Source: OFTM291 sp041741375 | GTDB lineage: Bacteria > Gemmatimonadota > Gemmatimonadetes > Gemmatimonadales > GWC2-71-9 | Direction of reading: 5' to 3' | NCBI GenBank assembly: GCA_041741375.1 | Contig: JBGSKF010000143.1 | Location: 27,168-91,167 of the forward strand | Length of the DNA stretch: 64,000 nucleotides | Shown here: positions 16,948-25,567 of the stretch, piece by piece | How positions within the stretch are numbered: the first letter of the stretch is position 1 | Layout of the letters: every line of letters begins with the position of its first letter | The notes under the pieces: model-generated | What the model was told of the DNA's origin: nothing | Database searches by the model: none | The model's input: the letters and a program-made list of their open reading frames with translations, nothing else | Position numbers and translations under genes: made by a program

Positions 16948-16978
16948 GGTATTACCTTTCGTACATAATCGTAATACC
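16948..16978. promoter_or_regulatory. Inverted repeat operator upstream of RHH antitoxin, copy 1
   Basis: GGTATTAC and GTAATACC arms separated by 15 bases lie directly before the antitoxin start. Both arms are unchanged in the duplicated module at 17927 while the centre has drifted, which supports a binding site for the RHH repressor. Confidence 0.65.
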
Positions 16979-17065
16979 ACCAAGTGGACAGTCAAGACTC
17001 CTTCCCCACGTCTGTACCATCCTGCCCTCTGTACCTCTGCGGCGAACCCCCTCATGATGGACGAA

Positions 17066-17280
17066 TCAACCACAGAGACACAGAGAACACAGAGGGTACG
17101 TCAGGCAGGCCAGAGCCATCGCCTGCGCCAGTGCTCTCTGTGTCTCCGTGGTGGACCCACTTACGGCGAGGGGTGTGGGGCTTCGTGCCTTCGTGGCTTC
17201 GTGTGAAGGATGTTGCCCCTACACGCTGGGCGAATGTGATTCGCCCCTACCGCCCCTGGGCGAATGTGATTCGCCCCTAC
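17066..17280. repeat. Second copy of the CACAGAGA hairpin and 30-bp repeats
   Basis: A repeat of the 16048-16300 arrangement with only two 30-bp units (17228 and 17258). It marks a tandem duplication of about 1 kb that includes the RHH-PIN operon. Confidence 0.8.
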
Positions 17281-17690
17281 ACCGGCATGATCACGGGTAT
17301 CCGCTGCCGGCGGTTCCGGCGATAAATGGCGAAGTCCCGATCGAGGGTGACGACCACGCTGTCCCCCTCGAGTTCGCTCATCCGGACCAGGCAGGCATCG
17401 GCGAGCGACATCGGCACCGAGGCGTACCTCGCCATCAGGGTGCGCAGTTCGGGAATCTCGGCGGACATCGAGAACGCCGGCTCGATCACCCGGTGCTCGA
17501 GCAGGGCGAGCACGGCATCCTGTCCGCCCGGGAACCGGCGGAGGAGGAAGCAGGCTTCCGACAGGACGGCCTCGCAGGTGCCGAGCGGCGGTTCGATGGT
17601 GTCGAACACCTCGCGCGCCCACCGGTGATGCCGGTCCCGACGATTCAGCAGGGCGACCAGCGGACCGGTGTCGACGAGGACATGGGTCAC
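17277..17690 (-). CDS. PIN-domain toxin (VapC-like), copy 2
   Basis: A 137-residue near-identical duplicate of the toxin at 16298, differing at about seven residues (for example Ala46 for Thr and Glu108 for Asp). The catalytic Asp7, Glu40, Asp98 and Asp117/119 are all kept, so both copies should be active. It overlaps its antitoxin by ATGA. The differences are conservative and scattered, which argues against relaxed decay. Confidence 0.87.
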   Translation of the reverse strand: MTHVLVDTGPLVALLNRRDRHHRWAREVFDTIEPPLGTCEAVLSEACFLLRRFPGGQDAVLALLEHRVIEPAFSMSAEIPELRTLMARYASVPMSLADACLVRMSELEGDSVVVTLDRDFAIYRRNRRQRIPVIMPV

Positions 17691-17926
17691 CTGCCGTAGC
17701 CGGACAGGTGCCTGGGGTGGATGGAGAGATCCGGGGGTCCCTCGATGGTCCCGGCGACCTGATCCGTGATGGAGGTTACCGATCGCGTGGGACGTGCGGT
17801 GAAGGCCACCAGAGCCTCGCGCACCAGACTGGAGCGGCTGGTGTTCCTCTGCTGCGCCAGTTCTGTCAGCAGCTCGTCGAGCCCGGGAGGGAGCTTGAAG
17901 GAGACGGTGCGCATTGGTTTCGGCAT
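17687..17926 (-). CDS. Ribbon-helix-helix antitoxin, copy 2
   Basis: A 79-residue duplicate of the antitoxin at 16708. The DNA-binding ribbon and first helix are identical; most changes are in the C-terminal toxin-binding tail (for example TDQVAG for TDEVAE, SIHPRH for STNPRH). With the same operator arms, the two repressors probably cross-bind each other's promoter, while toxin specificity may be drifting apart. ATG 17926. Confidence 0.85.
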   Translation of the reverse strand: MPKPMRTVSFKLPPGLDELLTELAQQRNTSRSSLVREALVAFTARPTRSVTSITDQVAGTIEGPPDLSIHPRHLSGYGR

Positions 17927-17957
17927 GGTATTACCTCTTGTACAAGAACGTAATACC
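17927..17957. promoter_or_regulatory. Inverted repeat operator upstream of RHH antitoxin, copy 2
   Basis: Same GGTATTAC/GTAATACC arms as copy 1, here with an additional inner palindrome CTTGTACAAG in the centre. Confidence 0.65.
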
Positions 17958-18000
17958 AACAAGCGGGCGGTCAACCCTTTCCCCCTGCCCCGACCCTCCC

Positions 18001-18080
18001 ACACCTCGGGCGAATGTAATTCACCCCTACACCCTACACACTACACCCCATTCCCTATTCCCTACTCCCGACTCCCTACT
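18001..18080. repeat. Diverged palindrome followed by heptamer array
   Basis: A GGGCGAATGTAATTCACCC remnant, then 7-nt units of the CCTACAC, CCTATTC and CCTACTC types, ending eight bases before the hydrolase stop. Confidence 0.8.
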
Positions 18081-18087
18081 TTCGCCC

Positions 18088-19044
18088 CTACGGGGTGTCG
18101 GCGCGCCGGAGAAAATCCCGGACCAAGCCGTAGATCGCCTCGGGGTTGTCATTCTCTGTTGCATGCCCCGCGCCGGGGATCACCGCGAACTGGGCGCCCG
18201 GCACGAGCCGGGAGAACTCCTCCGTCGCGGCCGGGGTCGCCTCGTCGAATTCGCCGGTGACGAACAGGGCCGGCACCCGGATGCTTCGGAGCCAGTCGGT
18301 CCCATCGAAGGTTTTGAGCGTACCGGTCGAGGTGAACTCGCTCGGGCCCCACATGTAGTTGTAGACAAAGCTCCCGCTCCGCTGACGGGCGCTGTCGGCG
18401 TCGGCGGCGAATCGCGGCGGCGTCCGGCGCAGGAACTGCGCGTAGTAGGCCTCCATCGCCGCCTGATACTCCGGGTGGTCGGTGGTGCCCGCCGCCTCGT
18501 GCTCGGCGATGTGCCGTTGCATCGAGTCCGGGAGAAACCGGATCAGCGAGTCGGCGTCATGCTCCCAGCGGGCCGTGGTGACCAGCGGACTGGAGAAGGT
18601 GACGCTGCGGACTCCGGTGGGATTGGTGCCCATGTAGGCCTGGAGCAGCATGGCGCCCCAGGAACGGCCGTAGAGGTGAACCTCCGTGAGGCCCAGGGAG
18701 TCCCGCAGGGCCTGCAGCTCCTGCACGTAGCGATCCACGGTGTAGAGGGTGGTGTCGGTGGGGTGATCCGACTTGCCCGATCCCAGCTGGTCGTACCGGA
18801 TCACCGGTCGGTCGTCGCCCAGGATGGCCCAGCCCTTGAGGCCGAAACTGGAACTGCCCGGGCCGCCATGGATCACGACGAGCGGGGTGCCGGGACCGTT
18901 CCCCATCCGGGCCCAGTAGATCCGGCCGCCGGGTACGGTGATGAATCCCTCGTCCGCGGGAGGGAGGGGGGGGACCGGAGGCGCCGCCGTGCACGAGAGC
19001 AGAACGGCGGCAAGGGAGAGGGGGAGCATTGGGCTCGATCGCAC
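18088..19044 (-). CDS. Alpha/beta hydrolase lipoprotein, proline iminopeptidase-like (S33)
   Basis: A 318-residue exported enzyme. A lipobox-like LLSC near residue 18 suggests outer-membrane or periplasmic anchoring. The S33 fold is shown by the oxyanion loop HGGPGSSS (about 59-66), the nucleophile in GRSWGAM (Ser near 128), the Asp in GEFDEATP and the His in GAGHATEND. Family enzymes release N-terminal proline from peptides, but many related hydrolases have other substrates. Length is normal. It is alone, transcribed toward a heptamer repeat. Confidence 0.85.
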   Translation of the reverse strand: MRSSPMLPLSLAAVLLSCTAAPPVPPLPPADEGFITVPGGRIYWARMGNGPGTPLVVIHGGPGSSSFGLKGWAILGDDRPVIRYDQLGSGKSDHPTDTTLYTVDRYVQELQALRDSLGLTEVHLYGRSWGAMLLQAYMGTNPTGVRSVTFSSPLVTTARWEHDADSLIRFLPDSMQRHIAEHEAAGTTDHPEYQAAMEAYYAQFLRRTPPRFAADADSARQRSGSFVYNYMWGPSEFTSTGTLKTFDGTDWLRSIRVPALFVTGEFDEATPAATEEFSRLVPGAQFAVIPGAGHATENDNPEAIYGLVRDFLRRADTP

Positions 19045-19472
19045 GGCAGGTCCTGGGAAACGGTGGGAGAGGGGGAGGTGGACGAGAGATCATATCGTGG
19101 GAACTCAACGGAGGGAAGTGAAGAACCCGGTTGCCGACCCTGGCTATGAGTCATCCCGAGCCGGCGGCGAGGGATTCGTGAACGTCGTTAGGGTGCTTCC
19201 CGTCATCCGGACCGTGAAGAGCGTTGCGGCAGGAGGGCCGAAGCACGGGGTCGAACAACTCACTGAATACACGGAGACGGTACCGGAGGGAAGGGGTGTG
19301 GGGTGCCGAGCCGAGCCTTCAAACCGGGAGAAACTGAAGGCTCACGCGAAGCCGCGAAGGGCACGAAGGAAAGGCGGAGTGGGCACCCGGCCGTGTGACC
19401 GGCCGCAGGGCCAAACCCGGGGCGAGAGCCCCGGGGAAAAGACTATCTCATGCCGGGATTGGCGTCACTTCG
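19045..19472. other. Intergenic region
   Basis: No gene recognised. Around 19333-19375 there is a GCGAAGCCGCGAAGGGCACGAAGG-like stretch related, in inverted orientation, to the repeat near 16180 and 17190. Confidence 0.45.
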
Positions 19473-20171
19473 CTATCTTCGCCCAGCCCCCAGCCCCCAG
19501 CCCCCAGCCCCCAGCCCCCGCCGGACGGCCGCCTCCAATGGCCACTCCCACCCCGGCCGTTGGTTGTAGTCACGGAGCGATACTCCAAGTCCGCGAACCA
19601 GGTCGCGGAGGTGGGTGGCGGCGGTTAACGCTTCCTCGGCAAGAGCGTCGACGGTGGGACGGCACCGTGGCAGGGTGGCCACCCGGTAAAGGCGGACCAG
19701 ATCGCTGACCCGGCGGTGGAGCACCTTGGGCACGATCCGCTGGAGGTTGCGGAGGCTGAGACCCTCCGGAATCGGATGGGGTGAGGTGGTGACAGCCTCG
19801 CAGACGATGTCCTCCAGGATCGGGTTTCCAAGACGGGCGGCGAGCCATGCCCCCATTCGCTCTGGCGACAAGCGAGGCCGTGCGTTGACGGCGGCCACGA
19901 TCTCAGCCGGGGAGATGGAGGTCCCGGTAGGAACCAGTGCCAGCTGTCGCTCGCGGAAGTCGAGTGGAGGGGAAAGAGGTTCAGGCCCATTTGCCGGGAT
20001 GGCGGAAACGACAGGGACCATGAGAGGGAGGCTGGCGATTCCGTCGTGCAGGTAGGTCGTTGCAATGCTGGAAGAGGGTGAGAGGATCCCGATCGTGCCG
20101 AGTGGATGATCGGCGACCGGCGCACCGACAGCAATGGTGTCGTAGGGTGGTGGCACATGATACGGTCTCAT
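19473..20171 (-). CDS. Probable helix-turn-helix regulator (AraC-like C-terminus)
   Basis: A 232-residue soluble protein. The segment GLSLRNLQRIVPKVLHRRV followed by SDLVRLYRVATL resembles the second HTH of AraC-family regulators, where an LQR-F pattern and an R-x-x-R-L pattern recur. The N-terminal 100 residues are Pro-rich and unlike a typical arabinose-binding cupin. The last 14 residues (GLGAGGWGLGAGRR) are encoded by a heptamer repeat, so the protein's end has been extended by repeat DNA. Regulator status is tentative. Confidence 0.5.
   Translation of the reverse strand: MRPYHVPPPYDTIAVGAPVADHPLGTIGILSPSSSIATTYLHDGIASLPLMVPVVSAIPANGPEPLSPPLDFRERQLALVPTGTSISPAEIVAAVNARPRLSPERMGAWLAARLGNPILEDIVCEAVTTSPHPIPEGLSLRNLQRIVPKVLHRRVSDLVRLYRVATLPRCRPTVDALAEEALTAATHLRDLVRGLGVSLRDYNQRPGWEWPLEAAVRRGLGAGGWGLGAGRR
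19482..19520. repeat. Heptamer repeat (CCCAGCC type)
   Basis: Five to six CAGCCCC units forming the 3' end of the regulator gene on the minus strand. Confidence 0.88.
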
Positions 20172-20430
20172 CTTGGCATCCCTCCGCGCTTAACCAGTTA
20201 AACATCACCATCCTCCAGCCCCAATCTATGCCCTTCTGCAAAGATACTCACAAGAGCGTAGTCCGCAAGACGGCTCCGTGCCCTTGGGCTGCAGTGTTCT
20301 GGAAGTCAGCTTACTGCGATTGTCGGGAGGTCACGTTACAGACGGAGAAGTGTGCCCCTGAAAGCGTTGCCGTCGGCAAAGCATGACGACAACGACCGGG
20401 CAAATCGTTGTCGAAGAACCCGACCAGGGG

Positions 20431-22213
20431 TCATTCCGGGGGCGTTCCTGGAATCTCCAGGCGGAGGACCAGTATCCGCTCCTCGAGTGGAACCTTCGCC
20501 GAGAAGCGGTATGCATCGTCGTTGACCCGGATGTCGAGAGGGAGGCCAACCGGAACGGAACAGAGATGGAAGCGGCCCTCCGCACCGACTGTGATCTCGG
20601 CAGTCCGCATGCTCGATTTCACTCCCACCCCTTCGCCGACGACGAAGGCGCTGGCCTGGTTCCAGGAGATTGTCATGGAGAGGGGTGTCGAGTCCCCCGG
20701 GTTGATCACCTGGCCCAGGATTCCGCCCACCCTTTCATCACGGGCAATGCGGGCTCCGCACTGTTCCCGTGAGCCATGTCGTGGAGGAGGGTGTTGCCAG
20801 ATCGAGGCGGGCTGTCCCGCCCGGTTGCACGGACACCTCGTGACGGGAAGGAATCCCGAACACCTGCAGGCGAGGATGCGACACACGGACACGCATCTGC
20901 CCGCTCGTGGCGATGCTCAGGGAAAACCCCCCGTTCGCGTCTGTGACGACCCCGTTGGCGCCCCCTTCCAGGGCCACCTCGACTCCACTGAGGCCGGTAC
21001 CGGCGACGGAATCGTGAATGACCCCGGCAATCGTGCCGCTACTCACCAACGCAGGGCGCCGTCTCCCCTGAGCATTCACCAGCTCCGCACTTCCGGTCTG
21101 TTCAACCACTCCTTGCTGTAGAAAACGTCTTTGGAGATCAGGAGACACTCTGTCCAGGTCGACGTCCCCGAACCGCGTGACCCAGCGACGCCCCGATCCG
21201 GACATTCTCCTGACGTTGTCGCTCGGCGTTGGCCCCACCATCACCACCACCCTGGGAATCCGGATCATCCAGTCGTTCACGATCCAGCCAAGGCCCTCGA
21301 CCCTCTGAAAGCGCACAAAGCCGTCGGCGTGGAGACCATCCCAGGGTGGTGGCACGTTGACAAACTTGAACTCCACTTCCTGGAGAAGATTCTCGACGGC
21401 GTCCAGCCAGAGAGTCCCCGTGATGTCAGGGACGGTGCGCCCAGGGGTGGGCATGAACTGCAACCCGACACGATGGATCCCACCGGTCCGGTCCTCGGTC
21501 AGCGCAAAGCAGTGAGTCTCGAGAAAGCCATCGTGGAGAAGGATTCTCGCGTCGGGTGCATAGAACATGCGACTGTCCCCCTCCTCCCGGGAGAACCCCT
21601 CGCTCATCAGGGTGTCGACGGGAAGGGTATGGAAGGGAGCTCCCGTGCCTCGTCGCACATACGAGGTGTCCTCCCGCACCAGGCGGCCCCCGGCGTCCCG
21701 TTCCCGCTCGTACCCGGTCACCTGCAGAACCGGGCGGAACTGTTGTCGCGTCAGAACCGCGGACGTGAGGGCCTTCCGTGCCTCCTCCCAGACGGCACTG
21801 ATGTCCCGGCGGGCCACTCCTCCGGTCGTGCACTTCGATTCCGCCTGGACGGTCACCTCGGGGAGCGTGAATCGAGTCATCGGCAGGGTGAGGCGGAGAG
21901 TCACGGTGCGGCCCGCGAAGAGTTCCACCGGGTCGGAGGTGCGCCCGACGAAGCCGATGCGGTCCCCGCGGACCAGGTATCGGCCCGGTTGCGGGGCGGA
22001 AAGCGTGACCTGACCGACCTGGTCGGTCAGTCCCTGGGCGACCCTGACCCCTGACACCAGGAGCAGGGAGACCAGGCTGCTGGCGGCCGGGTTGCCCGAT
22101 CCCTCTTCGACCACGATGACGCGGATGGTCTGGGCCGTCACGGGGCTCAGTTCCAGTGTCAATGCAAAGAGCCCGACAAGTGCCGTGCGATATCTCCAGG
22201 TCTTCAGCATCAT
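20431..22213 (-). pseudogene. Secreted carboxypeptidase-regulatory-like domain protein, frameshifted near 20767
   Basis: From ATG 22213 or 22210 there is a signal peptide (TALVGLFALTLELSPVTAQ), a first CarboxypepD-reg-like beta domain, a long middle region with LPEVTVQAE, and a second regulatory domain (GTIAGVIHDSVAGTGLSGVEV). The frame then reads LDLATPSSTTWLT and stops at 20738. The expected continuation (EQCGARIARDE, GGILGQVINPGD) is in the adjacent frame and ends at 20431. Deleting one base in the CCC run (plus strand 20766-20768) restores a protein of about 594 residues. Such proteins are common cell-envelope components in Bacteroidetes and Gemmatimonadota; function unknown. Confidence 0.72.
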
Positions 22214-22821
22214 GGTCACCCAGGCGGAACAGTGACCCCACCCGCACCGATCCAAGCGGGTGGAACGCTCGTGGGCACTGCGGAAAGGCGCCACGAGGAT
22301 GTCCATCTGATATCAGATACCATAATAGAGAGATTGTGGGAGTCGCGCCAGCACGAATCTGCGCCAGAAGCGCAGCCCTGGCTCAGCCCACCCCTGACCA
22401 TCCCCCAGCTCGATGTGGGGGTAAAGCTGACGGGATTCGGTGGGAAGTGGCGTCGAATCGGCCGCTGGGTGAACCCGACAGCCCGGCGGTCCGCCGCGTA
22501 CCTCGGTGTGTCCGTGATTCTCAGGCAGCGACACTCTCCTGGCGCGGATCCGTGCTGGCGGCACTTGGCTGGAAGCGTTAGCGTGATGGGCGGGCATAGC
22601 GAACGGACGGCGGAACTCAGTCGAGCACCTCGATAGGGATGGAACTGGACTCGGCGTCTGCTGCTTGCGAGAGAGAAGGATGTCAGCCCATCTCAGGGAG
22701 CAGCGCCGTTCTTGGCGCGAATCCGTGCTGGCGGCACTCAACCTGAAGCGTTAGCGTATTAGCCGTCGCCAAGCAGGGGAATCGCACCCTGGGGTCCGGC
22801 CTTGTGAGGTGGAGGGTTATC
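22214..22821. other. Intergenic region with a 47-bp direct repeat
   Basis: No gene recognised. A 47-base sequence at 22538-22584 recurs at 22711-22757 (TGGCGCG, ATCCGTGCTGGCGGCACT and GAAGCGTTAGCGT blocks conserved). A partial inverted copy lies near 22341-22366. The ends resemble recombination-site cores, but a full attC structure is not present. Confidence 0.5.
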
Positions 22822-23379
22822 GTGACTCATATGGACAGCGCTGCACGAATTGCAACCAGCCAACGCCCACGGTTTTCTCAGGGCTGGCACGGGGTCAAGA
22901 GAGGTCCCTTGGCGCGTAGTCGTGTATTGGATCATCGAACGTGGCCGTGGGTCCGACTGTTGCTGGTGATTGGCTCCACAATGGTCGGGTGCTCGTCGAA
23001 CGACATCGAACGGTTGCCACTGTCGGACGGTGCGCGGTTGAGTGACCTTACTTCGGGCGACAACGTGGCGATCCTCGTAATCGACCCGGCTGAGTGTGGC
23101 TCCTGCTCTCCAATTGTAACAACATGGATCCAACGGCACAGAGTGGATCCAGCGCAGGTGAAGTTGGTGTTGAGTCGGGCTCCCACGAGTCGAGAGCGCA
23201 TCGATCTGAAACTGCAGCACATATCGGAAGACGGGGTGTTGAAGGATGGACTCGCTCGTCGGCTGATCCTTGGATCAGGTGGGAGACGGCATCGCCCGGT
23301 GGCCATTGTCATGGAGAATGGCACCGCGGTGACCAGGTCGGACTTGGCCAGTGCACCTTGGGAATCTGGAGGGCAATGA
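22822..23379 (+). CDS. Lipoprotein with CxxC thioredoxin-like motif
   Basis: A 185-residue exported protein. GTG 22822 follows a GGAGG site at the right distance. A hydrophobic segment near residues 44-55 ends in a lipobox-like TMVGC. After that, NVAILVIDPAECGSCSPIV carries a CGSC motif placed after a beta-strand, as in thioredoxin-fold oxidoreductases, followed by RVDPAQVKLVLS. The long N-terminal part before the membrane segment is odd and may mean a later start. It lies 70 bases upstream of a hidden Cys-rich secreted peptide (23450), and the pair may be functionally linked through disulfide chemistry. The family is not one I can name. Confidence 0.6.
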   Translation: MTHMDSAARIATSQRPRFSQGWHGVKRGPLARSRVLDHRTWPWVRLLLVIGSTMVGCSSNDIERLPLSDGARLSDLTSGDNVAILVIDPAECGSCSPIVTTWIQRHRVDPAQVKLVLSRAPTSRERIDLKLQHISEDGVLKDGLARRLILGSGGRRHRPVAIVMENGTAVTRSDLASAPWESGGQ

Positions 23380-23449
23380 CCGCGATTCGTTAGGTGCCAG
23401 CAGGTTGTGTGCCACGGCGGCATGCAAGAACCCTAGCAAGGAGAGCAGG

Positions 23450-23639
23450 ATGCGTCGTATCGTGCTGTTGACGGGTCTTTTTGGCCATCGGGTTCCTTGG
23501 AACCCTGTCCACCCGCACCTCGGCGGCCAGCGGAGGGCAGTACTGGGCTGATCTCTTCGGTTTCCCTGACTGCGTCTACAGTTGCGGGAACAATTCGGGG
23601 CACGACAAGTGCACGTGCTCCGAACCTCTCAACCCGTGA
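23450..23639 (+). pseudogene. Small secreted Cys-rich peptide, frameshifted at a T5 run
   Basis: ATG 23450 has a strong AAGGAGA site. The frame starts MRRIVLLTGL as a signal peptide, but a T run at 23478-23482 shifts it and it ends after 33 residues. Removing one T gives a 62-residue product: signal peptide to about residue 29 (AIGFLGTLSTRTSAAS), then a mature part GGQYWADLFGFPDC with VYSCGNNSGHDKCTC and stop at 23639. The mature peptide has four Cys in about 15 residues. It lies between a CxxC lipoprotein and a propeller lipoprotein. Small Cys-rich peptides beside propeller lipoproteins occur in Bacteroidetes (NVEALA type), but similarity to those is only in layout. Confidence 0.55.
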
Positions 23640-23832
23640 CGGTGAGTGCGGGTTGAGGAGTCGACCCGCTGGAGTGCTTGTCCGGGGGCTGTGCGCATAA
23701 CCCCCGGACAAGCATCGTCGTTGGAGAGAGGTTCGGCGGCGAGGTCGCGCCCGGGGGTCGTGTAGAAGTCCCCAGTGAACATGTAGAAGTTAGTCATCAC
23801 CCGCCATCCCATGGAGTGACAATTACCTACCT

Positions 23833-24950
23833 ATGAAACAACCACATATCCTTCTGCTCGTCCTGGCCCTCGTGTCGACTTCTTGTATCGCCCCCTCAGG
23901 GTCGGACTCCAACTCCGGATCCGAAGAAGGTGCACCCGCACTCTCTCTCGTTGACTCCACCATTCTGCTCCTTCCAGACTCGGTACCCTGGGCAGGTTCG
24001 TCCATGTGGCGCGGGATGGAAGGAGACGGACCTACCTGAGTGATGTGGCATCGGGCAGGGTGATCCGGTTCAGCCGCAATGGCAATCTGGAGGCCATCTG
24101 GGGAAGGCGAGGATCTGGCCCAGGGGAATACAGGAGCATAGGGATGGTACACCCCCTCCCTGGCGATACCCTTGCCGCCGTTTTCGATGAGGCATCCGCT
24201 CGTATTGACGTGCTTAGTCTCGATGATGGGGCGCTCCGGCGGACTCTGAGCGTGCCATTCCGAAGCACAGGAAAACAATGGACTTGGAAGGGAGATCGTG
24301 CTGTCTTCAGTCTTCCAGGCAGTCCATCGCTGATCGGAGTGTGGCATGCCGGACAGGACTCAACGGAGGTGTTGGGGATGGTACCGCCGGAGGTCATGGC
24401 GGGCTTGCCAACCTACATGCAGTACGGGCACTTGGAGCTGATCCCGTGGAGCGACGGGTTCCTTGCCCAGGTGCCCACCATGCCGGGTCTTCACCAGCTC
24501 GATGCCGCTGGCCTTGTCGTGGGTCATGTGCCTCTCCCGGCCGTGAAAAGGCGCGGACAGCCAACGGACCTCCTGTTGCGCCATCAGGAAAAGGAATCCG
24601 CGGGACAACCGTTTGCGTACATCGGATCTGCAGCTGCCACCCTGGGCCATCTTTCCAGCGGAGAGGTGGCCGTAGTCCAGGTGGATATTGATGTAGAGAA
24701 CGGCCCGCAGCGACAGGAGTTCACGAACCTGCGCTATTACGTCTCTATCGTCTCGGCCGACCTGCAACGAACATGTGCCGATGCCCTCGTCCCCTTCACC
24801 AGTGACTCTCCATTCCCAATCCCCCACCTGACTGGGGATACCTTGGTTGCTTTGGCTAGGGTAGTAAGCCCGAACGACAGCGTGCATACCATCGTGTACC
24901 GGTACGCGATCAGCTCCAACGGGTGCCGGTGGATGCCGAATCAAAGGTAG
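23833..24950 (+). pseudogene. 6-bladed beta-propeller lipoprotein, frameshifted near 23975-24010
   Basis: ATG 23833 starts a lipoprotein signal (MKQPHILLLVLALVSTSC, lipidated Cys18). The frame is lost soon after LVDSTILLLPDS; the propeller continues in another frame with GRFVHVARDGR, TYLSDVASGRVIRF and the family hallmark GRRGSGPGEYRS, to the stop at 24950. One base appears to be missing between about 23975 and 24010. Repaired, the protein would be about 372 residues. The second frame on its own has a possible internal GTG at 24006 but would lack a signal peptide. Confidence 0.7.
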
Positions 24951-25567
24951 GTCTGGACGGGGACCCTCCTCAGCGAACTGTTCCCGCCTCCGTCGTGGCG
25001 AAGGTGTGATGATGGATGCATGGCGCCATCCTCCCGGTCCAAGGACTCACCACCATCAGCGCCCAAGGAAGATGCGTCTTGAGTGTACACCGGAGCGTCA
25101 CTCCGGCGAAGGCCACGTAGCGCAAAGTGCGGTGATGCCGGAAGTGCTGTGCGCTGCGCCCGCAGATGCCACTACGCTCGGTCGCCATCCGAATTGCTAG
25201 CGGGTGGCGGCCGGGTCGCGTACGAGGCGGATGACCTCCAGGCTCACTCGACCCAGAAGTACGCGTGCCTTTGGAACCGTGTTGTTGTGATCGCACTCCA
25301 GGTATGGCTGGATTGGGAATGGCAATCGACGGGAGGGCTGGGACGCGGAAAGGTGGATGCCACAAGGAACTGCTGGGCGTCGGTGTACTCCTCTCCGGAG
25401 AGCTGGACGCCGCTCATGCGTCGTGGATTGCCAAGGTCTCGTTAGGTCTTGTAGGGGCGGCGACGGTTCCGTAAGAAACGTTGTATCTTGCCCGGCGGGC
25501 AGTGCAATGCGGTCGGCTGTGGGCTGTGTGGCTACCGGACGAGCGCGATGTTCCAAGGAGAGACGAC
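24951..25567. other. Intergenic region, no gene recognised
   Basis: A minus-strand frame ending at 25197 has a strand-like C-terminus (KARVLLGRVSLEVIRLV) that could be the relic of a decayed secreted protein, but nothing upstream of it is convincing. A GTTAGGT core occurs at 25440 without a partner site. Confidence 0.35.

Noticed and set aside
16219..17280. 30-bp repeats as a CRISPR array
   Set aside because: Units are directly adjacent without unique spacers, and no cas genes are nearby.
23388..25446. GTTAGGT cores at 23388 and 25440 as integron attC sites bordering accessory genes
   Set aside because: No matching RYYYAAC partner at the proper distance and no imperfect palindrome; an integrase gene is also absent from the window.
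25006..25556. Possible genes on either strand between the propeller and plug-like genes
   Set aside because: No ribosome sites, no domain-like sequence beyond one short strand-rich C-terminus; left as unassigned.
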